NCBI GenBank assembly: GCA_009823505.1
Contig: VZQC01010551.1
Span: 1,543,893 to 1,607,892 of the forward strand
Source: Rhizomys pruinosus
Taxonomy: Eukaryota; Chordata; Mammalia; Rodentia; Spalacidae
Length of the DNA stretch: 64,000 nt
Reading direction: 5' to 3'
Of this stretch, positions 21,538-35,599 are shown in pieces. A program made the position numbers and the translations under genes. The notes beneath the pieces were generated by a model. That model ran no database searches and was not told where the DNA came from. It was given only the letters and a program-made list of their open reading frames with translations. Each line of letters starts with the position of its first letter. Position 1 is the first letter of the stretch.

Positions 21538-22755
21538 ATTCCAAACACTTAAAACTTCACAGTCTGTTAAAAGTCTCTTAACTGTGGGCTCCTGCCAAAT
21601 CCCAAACAAGTACTGTCTTACTTCAAAGGGAAGAATCAGGCACCTAAGCAAAACCTCAGTCCAGCAAAGTAGCTCAAGGCTGGACACCTGGGATTCACTC
21701 ATGATCTTCTGGGCTTCAAAGGGTTTTGGCAATTCCACTTCTCTGACTCTGCCATCCTCAAAACACAGAGCTCATCTCGCAGGGCCAGGCCAGCTCCATT
21801 CCATGCCTGCTGCTGCTCTTGGTGGTCATCCCATGGTCTGGCACCTCTGAAAAGCTGGGGTCTCCACCGAAACTGAGGCTGCGCCTCCACCAGTAGGCTT
21901 TTCTGGCCTCTCATAGTGCCAAGCCTCAGCTTCTCTCCATGACCCCTGCAATCCTGGGGGTCCTCATTGAACCCAAGGCCACACTTTGACCAATGGTCTT
22001 TCCTGGCCTCTCACAGTGCCAAGACTCAGCTGCTCTTCGTGACCCCTTTCAATATCAGAACCATATAGGAGACTCTTACACTTTACCAAGTCCTGCTTCT
22101 GGCGTGATATGGAGGCTCGGGCCTCCTCTGAACCACAGCTTCTGTGTGCTGACCCTGAGGAAATTCTTCCCAGAAGATTTCACCACAATGATGCTGGTCT
22201 TGTGTTACTTACAGCTAATTTTTCAGCCCCAGCTAACCAGAATCAATCATCCCAGTAAAACAAAGGATTCGCTTCAAGTTCTGGTCTCTTGTTGCTTACA
22301 TCTGATCCTTCAGGCCCAGCTGACCAGAACCCACAGATTCTCAATTCAGAAATATCATGTAAACACTCCTAATGGTCTCTGGTTCCCTTTGAAGTCTCAT
22401 GAGCCAGGCCTCCATCATCTACAATTCTTTCTGCATGACTGTTCCAAGTTCCACAGCAACAAACTCTAAGCACTCAATGGCTTTTCCAGCCCAAAGTTCC
22501 AAACGCTTCCACAATCCTCCCCAAAATTCCAAGATCAGGTCTGTCACTAGTAATAGCCCATTCATTGGTACCAATTTCTGTCATAGTTTCTCTTCAATTG
22601 TTATGATAAAACACTCTGACCAAAGCAAACTTGGGTGGGGAAGGTTTGTTTGGCTCACTTCTCTTGGGTTCATGACCAAGGGAGCCCAAGGTAGGAACTC
22701 ATGGCAGGAACCTGGAGGTAGGAGCTGAAGCACAGGCCATGGAGGAATGCTTCTT

Positions 22756-24152
<1,397 letters not shown>

Positions 24153-24312
24153 TCATGCCAGGAGTGGTGGCACACACCTTTAATCCTAGCACTTGGGAAT
24201 CAGAGGCAGGCAGATCTTTGTGAGCTCAAGGCCAGCCTGGTCTACAGAGTGAGTTCCGGGACAGCTGGGGCTACAGGAAGACCCTGTCTCAAAAAGACCC
24301 CCCCAAAAAAGT
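24153..24312 (+). mobile_element. B1 SINE
   Basis: GCCAGGAGTGGTGGCACACACC to CTCAAAAAGACCCCCCC and A-run. Confidence 0.93.
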
Positions 24313-24559
24313 CTGTCATTCAGACTAAAAATCCAGGTGGAAATCTTCCATAGAACATACTTTATAACCTTTGCATCTGTCCATAAACTTTCAGAATCTC
24401 ACTCAATTTCTATTTCCTTCAGGAAACTGCCTTAGTCCTCAACTAACAGGAATTTCTGTAGCCTCCCAACTCTTATGGCATTTGTAGATGGAAATATCAC
24501 ATGGCACTTAGTCAGTAACAAATACTTACAGAATATCTTCTCATAAGATACTACATAGA

Positions 24560-24722
24560 TCCGGGTGTGGTGGAACATGCCTTTAATCCCAGCACTAGGC
24601 AGGCAGAGGTGGAGGCAAACAGATCTCTGTGAGTTCAAGGCCAGCCTGATCTACATAGTGAGTTCCAGGCAAGGTGAGGCTACAGGGAAATCGTGTCTCA
24701 AAAAGATTAAAAAAATTAAAAA
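24560..24722 (+). mobile_element. B1 SINE
   Basis: CCGGGTGTGGTGGAACATGCC to CTCAAAAAGATTAAAAAA. Flanked by AAGATACTACATAGA and AAGATACTGCATAGA, a slightly decayed target-site duplication. Contains a short internal AGGTGGAGGC insertion. Confidence 0.93.
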
Positions 24723-24996
24723 AGATACTGCATAGAAAATTTAGATTTATCCACTGATATTATGATCACATTAAGCAATAATATCACCAAGGCAGGAGGT
24801 ACACTGTTAATTGAGATGATCATTCAAAATGCTGCTTGGGAACCTAAACCATGTGATTCTGACACTGGACTATGGGTTAAGGCAGATACGCTTAACCATC
24901 CTGTCATCAGTGTCAGGGCATGAGGCTTGCTACTCCACAGAACTTACTTGTCCCACTGAAATTTGATACTACTCCATTTTCTTTTAAACTTTTTTT

Positions 24997-25235
24997 TTTT
25001 AATTTTATTTATTTCTGTATGTGTATGAATGTACTGTCTGCATGCAGGTTTGTGCACCCATGTCATGCAATGCCGCAGAGGGCAGGAAGAGGGTCTCGGA
25101 TTCCCCTGGAACTGGAGTTCTCCTGGAATTGGAGTTTCAGGCGGTTTTCGGCCGCCATGTGGGTGCTGGGGATCGAACCCGGGTCCTCTGTAAGAGCGGT
25201 CGGCGCTCTTAACCGCGAGGCCCTCTCTCCAGCCC
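24997..25235 (-). mobile_element. Young B2 SINE with internal duplication
   Basis: Reverse orientation ending CTCTCTCCAGCCC. Flanked by TCTTTTAAACTTTTT direct repeats. CpGs are retained (GGTTTTCGGCCGCC). Confidence 0.95.
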
Positions 25236-25265
25236 TCTTTTAAACTTTTTATATAAAGTCAAACT

Positions 25266-25366
25266 CACACATATTAGGTGCACTGCTTCATGTTCTTGCA
25301 CACATATTAGGTGCACTGCTTTGTGTGTCTTGCACACATATTAGGTGTACTGCTTCATGTATCTTA
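25266..25366. repeat. Three-copy minisatellite, unit 33-34 bp
   Basis: Three tandem copies starting CACACATATTAGGTG and ending in CTTG or CTTA. Unrelated to the 33-bp Rps24 repeat. Confidence 0.93.
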
Positions 25367-25479
25367 CACACATGCCTACAGACAACACCTGCAGACTGAA
25401 TTAGTCATTTTCCAAATCCTAATTCTCCTCCTGCGTTTTCTTTGTTGGTTTGAATTAAATATTATTTTACATATCTCTT

Positions 25480-25890
25480 GAATTTATCTTTTCTTCCACC
25501 ATGTCCTCAATCAGACCAAAATATGTTTTTAACAAGTCAGAGCTCCTGGGAACTTCCCCAGCTATTGATCCCACCAAAGGCAACCACTGTGCTGACTTAC
25601 AACTACACGTTAGTTTGCTTCTTCTTAAACATTGTGTGCACAGAATCCTATGATGTGTTTTGTTTTGGCTTCTTTTACTCATTATTGTACTTGTGAGATT
25701 CATAACATTTTGTGTGAAAATAGTTTGATTCTTTGTTTTCGCTGTTGTAAAGCATCTTCCTATTCTTACGCATGTCTGAACTTGTGAATTCATTTGTCTT
25801 GGGTATGTGCCTGACTGAGGCTACTGTGTCATAGTGGAGGTTTATACTAAGCTTTAGTAGAACTCCTTCCTAAGAGATTGTAGCAGCGTG
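25480..25890 (-). mobile_element. Ancient L1M fragment
   Basis: CAAAGGCAACCACTGTGCTGAC, CTTTTACTCATTATTGTACTTGTGAG and GTTGTAAAGCATCTTCC resemble the reverse of pan-mammalian L1 ORF2/3' regions. Confidence 0.5.
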
Positions 25891-26094
25891 CATCATGGTG
25901 GACTTCATGGTGAACTAGATCCATGGTTTTTCCATTTCTATTCTATTTCCATTTCTATGAAGTGGGGCTAATTTATAAGTATGATCTCTGTGAGATATTG
26001 AACTCTGCCAAGATTCAGAAGCCATAAAATCATTTTATCTTAGTGCTGTAAGCCTGAATCAAAGCATTATTTTATTTTGCCAACCTTTTTTATT

Positions 26095-27046
26095 TGATTT
26101 TTTAAATAATAAGTAATAAGTAATGAATACAAGCATCCTTATGTAAAACCAATTTGGAAGCAGCTACGCCCAAACTTATACAGCCCAAGGCCCCCATTGT
26201 CCAGCTGGAGGGGCTTGTATGTACAATCATGTTGATCAAATAAGAGTCCAGTCTATATTTGTGTAGTTTCATAATTCACCCCAATCACAGCCCTTACATT
26301 CTACCACGCCCCCTCTTCCACAGATTGTCCCCTAGGCTTTAGAAAAGGGACACAAATGGTCAAGAAACGAAAACAGTTTACCTTCTCTGGAGATGTCATT
26401 TTGGTCTCTGAACAGTTCAGGCTGTCTTCTTTCATGGGTTGGCAGATTATCCAGGAATAACCTTTTACTCCTACTGATGAAGTACAAGCAATTAGAAATA
26501 CAGGCATTTAAACAATACTAATTATTATGGTAGGTTACATTAGTATGGACACAGATGTTTGGATGGTATGTTAATCCATGGACTATAGCTTTTCTGTAAA
26601 AGATGACAAGGTCTTACTGTGGCTTATAACATCTTCTAACCACTAGAGGACGTAAGCTTGTGGCATCAGCCATGAATTATTCCTCCAAGGAGAGAGCTAA
26701 TAGCCAATTTTATTTGGGATATACAGACACATGGCTGCCACTGCTGCACAGTATTTCCAGGCAGGTGAGGTGTAGCTGATGCTGATGGAGGAGTCTTGCT
26801 TGACTCAGGAGACCAATATTTGCTTTATTGATTTACTAGCCTTTGGTAACACTATCTGGCATTCCAGAGACCAACTGTACACTTGCAAGTGTGGTCTCAA
26901 TACATCTTTCCCATGCTTACACCAGGTCTTCAACAGTAGGGCCTTACCACCTCTCTTCTTGCAGGTATCCCAGTTTGCAGGAAAAAAGCCTTTACCTTTT
27001 TGGGGGGCTTGGATCCCCTAGCCAACATCTCCTTGGCAGAATAATC
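26095..27046 (-). mobile_element. L1-associated repeat, paralogue of 7268-8282
   Basis: Aligns colinearly with the 7268-8282 element over its full length with scattered substitutions and small indels. No L1 3' tail precedes it. Could be the 3' UTR of the L1 at 28236-33235, separated by the intervening 1.2 kb. Confidence 0.6.
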
Positions 27047-27216
27047 TATTGCTGATACCAGAGATCTCCTGTATTAATATATTTTGCTTAATTACTCAGC
27101 TTATAAAGACTTTAGTATTATATTTGGCTCTGAATAGAGAATTATCCTTTCACAGTTCCTATGTCTATCAGTCAATTAAAGAAAGCAGCTATACCGCTTT
27201 TATAAGAGATTATTTT

Positions 27217-27411
27217 GGCTGGGTGTGGTGGTGCAAACCTTTAATCCTAGCACTCCAGAGGCAAAGGCAGGTGGATCTTTGTGAGTTCAAGGCCAGCCTG
27301 GTCTACAGAGTGAGTTCCAGGACAGCTGGGACTACAGGGAGACCCTGTCTCAAAAAGACCAAAAAAAAAAAAAAAAAACCGNCAAAAAGACCAAAAAAAA
27401 AAAAAAAAACC
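27217..27411 (+). mobile_element. B1 SINE with duplicated tail and one N
   Basis: GGCTGGGTGTGGTGGTGC to AAAAAGACC, then two A-runs separated by CCG, an N and a repeated CAAAAAGACC. The ambiguous base is at 27382. Confidence 0.9.
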
Positions 27412-28235
27412 GAGATTACCTCTATAACAGTCAGCTCTAATTTACAGTTAGAGAATGACTTCATTACCACCATGTTTTCCTTTGTTCTATGAAAAGGAGG
27501 TAAGAAAGTCTCTCATATTAAAACTTTGCAGCATCCGGAAGGTAAAGTTCATTAGGACACATTATAAATAGTCGTTACAAATAGGATCCATGGAGATATT
27601 TGATGCCTGTAGCAGTCTAAGGCTTTTCTTCCTTTTAATGTTTAGCTGGGCCAACTTTTCTGCTGGTATTTCTTGGTACATCCTGCACAATGCAAAGCTG
27701 TATCTTTTCTTTATCAGCCACTAAGTTGGTGACATTTTGACCTGTGGGAACATGCAAATCTTTTCCCATAGTTAGTTTTAAGATTTAAATTGAAAAATGT
27801 TTAATATATAACTGCATCCCCCCCCTTTTTATTTTTGGTTTTTATTTTTTGACCCATGAATCTCAAAAAGGCAGTTGTATTACACATACCTATAGGCAGG
27901 AGTCGAGGTGTAAATTTTCGTTTAATATACCCAAGCTGTTTATCATTGACTGTATGTTGTTAATTTGGGATGCAAACTTAATTCCTTTAGTTAAATTATC
28001 CTACAGGTAAAAGAAAATGTTACAAGATGATACTGCACAACACAAAAATTATAGAGAACATTTGTATACATTAACCCCAAAGTTGTTGTTATACAAATTA
28101 TAAGTAAAACAAATGTGGACAAAAATTTATATTTCCAATTAGCTTAAATGTATTACCATTTTTATTAAAACCTTTTAACCAATGTTGTTTAATATAGATA
28201 TTTTTACTTTTACTAATTCCTAAAATACCATATAA
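27412..28235. other. Unrecognised AT-rich sequence
   Basis: Lies between L1-like blocks. Contains a C-run near 27818 but no legible L1 ORF2 C-terminus, so that part of the L1 is deleted or replaced. Confidence 0.4.
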
Positions 28236-31200
28236 TATGTGGGTTTTTTCTTCACTTCCCTGACTGTTTCTTTTGCTGTACAGAAACCTTTGTGTTTAAT
28301 AAGGTCCCACTTGTCAATTGTCGACCTTATTTCCTGAGCAGCTGCTGTCTGATTTAGGAAGTCTTTTCCTACACCTATGTCTTGTAAGTTGCTGCCAACT
28401 TTTTCTTGTATCACCTTTAGAGTTTTGGGTTTCACATTGAGGTCTTTGATCCATTTGGAGTTGATTTTTGTACAGGGTGAGAGGTAGGGATTTAATTTTA
28501 TTTTTCTACAAGTGGTGATCCAGTTTTGCCAACACCATTTTCTGAAGATGCTATCTTTCCTCCATTGAGTCTTTTTGGCCCCCTTGTCAAATATGAGGTG
28601 GCTGAAATTGTATGTACTCAAGTTTGGATTTTCAGTTTTGTTCCATTGTTCTACAGGTCTGTTTTTGTGCCAGTACCAGGCTGTTTTTATGACTATAGCC
28701 CAGTAGTATAGTTTGATGTCTGGTATAGAAATCCCCCCTGTATTGCTCTTTTCACTCAAGGTTGCTTTGGCTATTCAGGGTCTTTTGTTGTTCCATATGA
28801 ATTTAAGATTTTTTTCCCAAGCCTGTGAAGAATGTCTTTGGGATTTTAATTGGGATTGCATTGAATCTGTATATTAATATGGGTAGAATGGACATTTTTA
28901 CTATATTAAATTTTTCTAATCCATGAGCATGGGAGGTCTTTCCATCTTCTGATGTCTTCTTCAATCTCCGTCTTCAGAAGCTTATAATTTTTGGTGTAGA
29001 GATCTTTGGTGGTTTTGGTTAGGTTTATTCCTAGGTATTTTATTGGTTTTGAGGCTATTGTGAGTGGAAAGGACTCCTTGTATTCCTTCTTCAGTTGCTT
29101 GTTGTTGGTGTAAAGAAAGGTTACTGATCTTTTTAGGTTAGTTTTCTATCCCACTACTTTACTGAAACTTTTAATTGTTTCTAGGAGTTTTCTGGTAGAA
29201 TTTTAACGTCCCTTAGGTAAACTATCATATCATCTGCAAAAAGGGATAGTTTTACTTCCTCCTTTCCAATTAGTATTCCTTTAATTGCCTTTTCTTGCCT
29301 TATTGCCCTAGCCAGTGTTTCAAGCACTATATTGAAGAGGAGTGGTGACAAGGGGCAGCCTTGTTAGGTTCTTACCTTTTTGGGGAATCCTTCTAACTTT
29401 TCTCCATTTAGGATGATGCTGGCTGTGGGTTTCTTATATATGGCTTTGATTATGTTAAAGAATGATCCTTCCAGCCCAATTCCTTCTAATACTTTAATCA
29501 TGAAGGGATGCTGGATTTTGTCAAAGGCCTTTTCTGCATCAATTGAGATGATCGTGTGTTTTTTGTCCTTCAGTCCATTTATGTGTTTTATGATATTTAC
29601 TGTTTTTCATATGTTGAACCATCCCTGCATCTCTGGTATGAATCCAACTTGATCATGGTTAATGATCTTTCTGATGTGGATCAGTATACAGTTTGGAAGT
29701 ATTTTGTTGAGAATTTTTGCATCTGAGTTAATTAATGAGATGGGTCTGTAGTTCTCTTTTTTGGTTGCATCCTTGCCTGGTTTTAGCAGTAGAGTGATGC
29801 TGACTTCATAGAAGGAATTTGGGAGATTTCCCTCTGCTCGTATCCTTCTGAACAGTTTTAGTAATAATGGTTATAAGACCTCTTTAAATGTTTTATAGAA
29901 TTCTGCTGTGAAACCATCTGGCCCTGGGCTTTTTTTATTTGGGAGGTCTCTTATTACCTTTTCAATTTCTTCATATATTGTGGGTCTGTTTAAGCTGTCA
30001 ATCTCCTCTTGATTTAGCTTTGGTGATTCCCCGGATTGCAGATATTCATCCATTTTTCTTAGGTTTTCAAATTTAGTAGAGTATAGGTTTTTGAAGTATT
30101 CCTGTATGATTGTCTGGATATTTTCACTGTCTGTAGTGATATTTCCCCTTTCATCATGAATTCTATTGATTTGGAGTTTCTCTTTCTTTCTTTTGGTTAA
30201 CTGGCTAGGGGTCTGTCTATCTTGTTTATTCTCTCAAAGAAACAACTTTTGGATTTGTTGATTTTTTTGTATTGTTTTCTTTGTTTCTATTTCATTGATT
30301 TCTGCTCTGATTTTTTTATTGCTTCCTGTCTGTTGCATTTAGGGTTTATTTGTTGTTGTCTTTCCAGTGTTTTTAGCTGCAGTGTTAGCTCATTTATCTG
30401 TGCTCTTTCCATTGTTGTTGTTGTTGTTATTGTTATTGTTGTTGTTTGGGGTTTTTTTGGTCTTTTTGAGACAGGGTCTCCTTGTATCCCCAGCTGTCCT
30501 AGAACTCACTCTGTAGACCAGGCTGGCCATGAACTCACAAAGATCCACCTGCCTCTGCCTCCCAAGTGCTAGGATTAAAGGCATGTACCACCACGCCTGG
30601 CTCTTTCTTTTCTTTTCTTTTCTTTTTTTAATATAGGCACCCAGGGCTATAAACATCCCTCTTAGGACTGCTTTTAAAGTGTCCCATAGGTTTTGTCGTG
30701 TTGTACTGTCATTGTCATTTAGTTTCAGGAATGCTTTTATTCCTTTCTTTATTTCCTCCTTGACCCATTCATTACTCAGGAGTGTGTTGTTTAGTCTCCA
30801 TGTGTTCATGTAGGTAGCAGGGTTTATCCTGGTGTTGATATTGAGCTTTATTGCACTGTGCTCTGATAAAATGCATGACGTTATTTCAATTTTTTTGTAT
30901 TTGTTAAGTTTTTTTCTGTGTCCAAGTATGTGGTCAATTTTGGAGAACGTTCTGTGGGGTGCTGAGTAGAAAGTATATTCTCTGGAGCTTGGGTGAAATA
31001 TTTGGAAGATGTCTGTGAGGTCCATTTCCTTTATTATATTGTTCAGTTCAGCTGTCTTTCTGTTTATTCTTTGTCCAGTTGATCTGTCCAAAGGACTCGT
31101 GGGGTTTTAAAATCCCCTACTACGAGTGTGCTAGGGTTAATCTGTGCCTTGAGGTTCTGTAGAGTTGTATTTACAAAGGTTGGTGCACTGGAGTTGGGTG

Positions 31201-33235
31201 CATATATATTCATGATTGTGAAGTCTTCATGGTTAATTTTCCCTCTGATAAGGATATAATGTCCCTCTGTCTCTTCTAATTGCTTCTACTTTGAAGTCTA
31301 TTTTGTCTGATATTAAGGTAGCAACTCCTGCTTTCTTTTTGGTACCATTTGCTTGGAATATTTTTTCCATCCTTTCACTTTAAGTTGATGCCTATCCTTA
31401 AGGGTGAGATGGGTTTCTTGTAGATAGCATATTGATGGATTCTGTTTCCTCATCCATTCTCCCACTCTATGCCTTTTGATTGGGGAGTTTAGCCCATTGA
31501 TATTTAAGGTTATAATTGACAGGTATGTATTGCTTCCTTTCATCTTATTATACGTTTGCATTTTTTGTGTAGGTTTCTACTTCTGCATTTCTGTTTTTAT
31601 TAAATTTTTCTTTCAAGGTGCCTGGGGGTAGTTGCTCCTCTTCTCTGTCCTTTGAATTGCTTCAAGCATTCTGAAGGGTTGGTTTTCCAAACATGTATTC
31701 TTTCATCTTGTTTATGTCATGGAAGATTTTTCTATTTCCTTCAACTAGAAACAACATTTTTGCTGGGTATAGTAACCTGGGTTGGCATCCATAGATCTTT
31801 AACACTGGGAATGCTTTCGTCCACATTCTTCTTGCTTTCATAGTTTGTGCTGAAAAGTCATCTGTGATTCTGATAGGTTTTTCCTTTGTATGTAACTCAT
31901 TATTTTTCTCTTGTGGCTTTCAGAATTTTGTCTTTGTTTGGGGTATCTAGCATTTTAACTATGATATGGCAGGGGGAATTTCTTTTCTCGTCTAGTCTAT
32001 TTGGTTTTCTACTTCTTATATTTGCATGGGTTTGTCTTTATTTAATTTGGGGAAATTTTCCTCTATTATTTTGTTGACAATCTTGGGATTCTTCTCCTTC
32101 CTCTATCCCTATGATGTGGAGGTTTGTTCTTTTCATAGTGTCCTGCATTTCCTGGTTGTTCCACTCTTGTGAATTTTTAAATTTTTCATAGTCTTTACTT
32201 GAGCTTTTTAGTTGTTCTGTGTTGTCTTCTAGGTCTGATATTCTTTTTTCTGCTTCCTCCATTTTGCTTCTGAGGCTTTTTCCCATTCTTTCCTCTTGAT
32301 TGGATGACTGTTCGATATCCTTTTTTTTTCTTCCTGTGTTTTCTTTTCAATTTCCATTTCCTTTTGGGGCTTCTCAAACTTTTCTTGTAGCTCATTGGTT
32401 TCCTTTTTTGTTTCAGCATGGGATCTTTTCAGTGTTTCCACTTCCTTCTGGAGTTTGTCATTTTTCCCTCTAGCTCTTTCCAGAATCTGTCATTTTCTCC
32501 TTTTAGTTCTTTCTGCAGTTTGTCCTTGTCTTCCTCTAGGTCCTTTCTGAGTTTTTCATTTTCTCCCATTAGTTTTATGATTTCTTTGAATATATCTGTG
32601 ATTGTTATTTTGGGATCTGTGTCCTGGGTTACCTATAGGGAGATCCCATTGTAGGGGTCCTCCACTGACTCTGTAGAGTTTGGTATGGAGTTGTTCTGTG
32701 CTTTTCCAATATTGTTCTTTCCTTTTGCTCTCGGCATGTGGTTAGACTTTTGCCTGTATTCTGATGCAAATCTTGAGTGCCTCTTCACCTTGATGAAGGA
32801 TTGCTTTCCTTGATTCCTTCAGGTGTCCTTGTTATATTCTCCTTATGAATGGAGTGTTGGCTTGTCTAGGTTTTAGGCTTTCAATTTTGGTTATATATTG
32901 GAAGGTATAATTCACTTTTCCCTTTCTGTTCTGCAGGAGCTGGGTGGATGACACCTTCTAGACACTGTATTCCCTCTGCTGCCAGCCTCTGTCTCCTGAG
33001 TTCCAGTTGGGGGTTCCAGTTGGCGGGGGGAGGGATGTTGTGTTGCTTGCTTGCTACCCTCTGTACAACTCACCCTGTCCCCAGGACCTGCCTGTCCACT
33101 CAAACTCTGCCCCCAGCTGTTGCATGGGGAGCACGTAATCTGCCACCAACTATTTACACAGCACTCTGTGTTCAAACCTCACTCCTAGCTTCCAAAGCCT
33201 TCTGTTGCCAACCTTTTTGACTGTTAGGTTTTCGT
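28236..33235 (-). mobile_element. Long decayed L1 with ORF2, ORF1 and 5' UTR
   Basis: Reading the minus strand from 33235: a GC-rich 5' UTR (about 32930-33235); ORF1 (about 31650-32650) with the coiled-coil-like segment (KSLRSKMEEAEKRISDLED) and a C-terminal block (KPIRITDDFSAQTMKARR); then ORF2, whose endonuclease start (STYLSIITLNINGLNSPIKR-like) lies at about 31313-31540, the RT signature [16 protein letters not shown] near 29930, and the distal [10 protein letters not shown] block near 28420. Numerous stops and frameshifts. The ORF2 C-terminus is missing. A B1 sits at about 30450-30601. Inactive. Confidence 0.93.
30450..30601 (-). mobile_element. B1 SINE nested in L1 ORF2
   Basis: TTTTTTGGTCTTTTTGAGACAGGG to CACCACGCCTGGC. 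Next to a (GTT)n tract at about 30412-30446, which lies on the side of the B1 A-tail. Confidence 0.95.
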
Positions 33236-33400
33236 CAAAAACTAGTCAGTCCCTCCATCCTCCTCCTTTCCTACAAAATGATTCTTGTTTCCTCAGTGAT
33301 GTCTTTGACTTAACACAGCTAGAGAAAAGGAGGTGCTGTAGCAACTGGGAGGCAAGAAAGAGAGTGCATATATTTTGGTTAAACATTAAGAAAGCAACTT

Positions 33401-33549
33401 TGCAGGGTATGGTGGTGCACAGCTTTAATCCCAGCACTCCAGAGGCAGAAACAGGCAGATCTCTGTGAGCTCAAGGCCAGCCTGGTTTACATGGTAAGCT
33501 CCAGGATAGCTGGGACTAAAAGGAAACCCTGCCTCAAAAAGACCAAAAA
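33401..33549 (+). mobile_element. B1 SINE
   Basis: GCAGGGTATGGTGGTGCACAGC to CTCAAAAAGACCAAAAAAA. Confidence 0.93.
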
Positions 33550-34033
33550 AATCCCAACTTTATAAATCAGTATAAAATATAACATTTTGTATTTGTGGAG
33601 CATGTATGAGTAGGGAGTCATTGTGAGTGTGTCGGTAAAGAGGTATTGGGTTATTGGTAAGATAACCCTCATTAATCCAAGTTAGACATAAAACCATCCA
33701 TTGCTGTACTTCTTATAAAATCTGTAATCAGTAAGGTATTTATAGCTATTTTAGTTGCATGTGTTACCTGATTAGAATTGAGATATCAAGAAGTTATTTT
33801 GATCTACCTGATAGATATTTATGAGCATCTACTACATGCCGGCACTGTTCGAGGAAGTGATTATTAAACCTACTAAACTAAAACTTGTTCCTTCAATTCC
33901 TCCTTTGTTTTGAGCAAATCTTGTGTGATGGGTTGTGCTGGGTACCATAGGGATTCCTTGACTTAGAGCATAGGAAGCATTCCTGATCCTTAGAAGCTGT
34001 ATTTGGGGAAAAAAGCTTGAAGTGTTACATACA

Positions 34034-34184
34034 AAGAAGAGGGCATCGGATTCCCCTGGAACTGGAGTTCTCCTGGAATTGGAGTTACAGATGCTTCTCA
34101 GCTGCCATGTGGGTGCTGGGGATCGAACCCGGGTCCTCTGCAAGAGCAGTCAGTGCTCTTAACCACTAGGCCATCTCTCCAGCC
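34034..34184 (-). mobile_element. B2 SINE, 3'-truncated
   Basis: From GAGGGCATCGGATTCCCC to CCATCTCTCCAGCCC. The 3' third and tail are absent. Internal duplication present. Confidence 0.92.
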
Positions 34185-34412
34185 CAAGAGATAGTTTTTA
34201 TACATTTGATTATGTTAAGGCTGGTTTCAGGTAAATACATTTAGGGATTTAATTGATTTCTGAAAGTATACTAGTGCTTTTCTTAAACTACCAATGCTCC
34301 ATTCACTTTCTAGGTTGGATATTCTGTAGGTTTGTTGATGAGTTTCTTGAGATAATCTTTAATGAAATTAAAATTAAAATTTTTTTCTAGGAATTAAAAT
34401 GCGTTCTACTAG

Positions 34413-34553
34413 ACTGATGTGGTGAACCATGCCTTTAATTGCAGCACTCAGGAGGCAGAGGCTGGTAGATTTCTCTGAGTTCAAGGCCAGCCTTGAACTC
34501 TACATAGTGAGTTGCAGGCCAGCCAGAACTATAGTGAGACCCTATCTCAAAAA
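34413..34553 (+). mobile_element. B1 SINE, old
   Basis: TGATGTGGTGAACCATGCC to CTATCTCAAAAAATTG, diverged from the young copies. Confidence 0.88.
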
Positions 34554-34630
34554 ATTGTTTTCTGTTTGTTTTATGCCTTAGTTAACCAAGTAGCTGGCTC
34601 CAGACAGGTAAAGATAAGATTCCTACCCTA

Positions 34631-34866
34631 GGGGCTGTAGAGATGGCCCAGTGGTTAAGTGCACCGACTGCTCTTGCAGAGGACCAGGGTTCGATTCCCA
34701 GCACCCACATGGCAGCTGAGAACCATCTTTAACTCCAGTTCCAGGGGAATCTGACAGCCTCTTCTCTGACCTCCACGGCATTGCATGACACAGGTGCACA
34801 ATCCTGCATGCAGACAGTACATTCATACATATAAAAAATAAATAAAATTTTTTAAAAATTTAAAAA
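34631..34866 (+). mobile_element. B2 SINE with target-site duplication
   Basis: GGGGCTGTAGAGATGGCCC head. Flanked by AAGATTCCTACCCTA direct repeats. Lacks the internal duplication. Confidence 0.95.
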
Positions 34867-34884
34867 AAAGATTCCTACCCTAAA

Positions 34885-35599
34885 GGAACTTCTAATCAAG
34901 TAGTTGTAAATGTGTAATTTGATTCTCCTAATGACTGTAAGTAGGATTTTGAGGTATTGTTATTTTCATCCTTCAGACGTGCCCTGAGTTGCACATCTGC
35001 ACAGAACAGGAGGGCAAACCAGTCTTCCACTCTTACCTTAGCACTTGTTGAACTTGACATTGTTCACTTGACATTCACATGTTAAAACACTACTATTTTA
35101 TTTTAGGATTTTACAAATAGACTTTTCAAATAAACATTACCAAGTAGAAAAGATAGCTATGCAATGCTCTGTTATAGTTACCATTCCTTTCTTTTTTCTT
35201 AGTCTTCACACCTCATTAATAGCTGTACCTAAAGTATGTGTTTTTAAATATGTACTTAATTCCTTTTCGAAAAAAAATCCTCTACATCTTACTATGGTTG
35301 GCATGTTTTCAATTTTTACTCAGACATCCAAGGAAGACTCACAAAAATAATTTAATAAAAATAATTTTATTTGTCTATTAAGAAACTTTAAACAGGCTGG
35401 TAGTTTACCAAACAATACAGACAAGTCCAAGTATTCCCATAGAAATGTTTTTGTTTTGTTGCTACTATTATTTTCACTCTGTTGGTAGGATGGAAATTTT
35501 AAATTATTTCCATTAGAAGAACTTGGGATGAGTCAGAATGCATTTCAATATCAGCATGGTTTGTGTTCATTTATAAGGATTATTTGCATTAACATTTAT
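34885..35599. other. Single-copy intronic sequence, no gene seen
   Basis: Possible faint MIR at 34915-35030; otherwise unremarkable. No exon-like pattern found. Confidence 0.4.

Larger units (their letters stand above)
20955..22578 (-). mobile_element. MaLR internal region
   Basis: About 1.6 kb between two same-orientation MT LTRs. On the minus strand it begins AAATTGGTACCAATG, the typical MaLR/ERVL start with a tRNA-Leu-like primer site. A B1 and a young B2 have inserted near its 3' end. No intact gag or pol frame is seen. Confidence 0.75.

Noticed and set aside
21223..21738. 171-codon minus-strand frame
   Set aside because: It runs through a B2 SINE and MaLR internal sequence. The same SINE-derived peptide ([15 protein letters not shown] type) recurs at every young B2.
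28220..31561. Several 60-230-codon minus-strand frames as host genes
   Set aside because: They are fragments of L1 ORF2 (endonuclease and reverse transcriptase), broken by stops.
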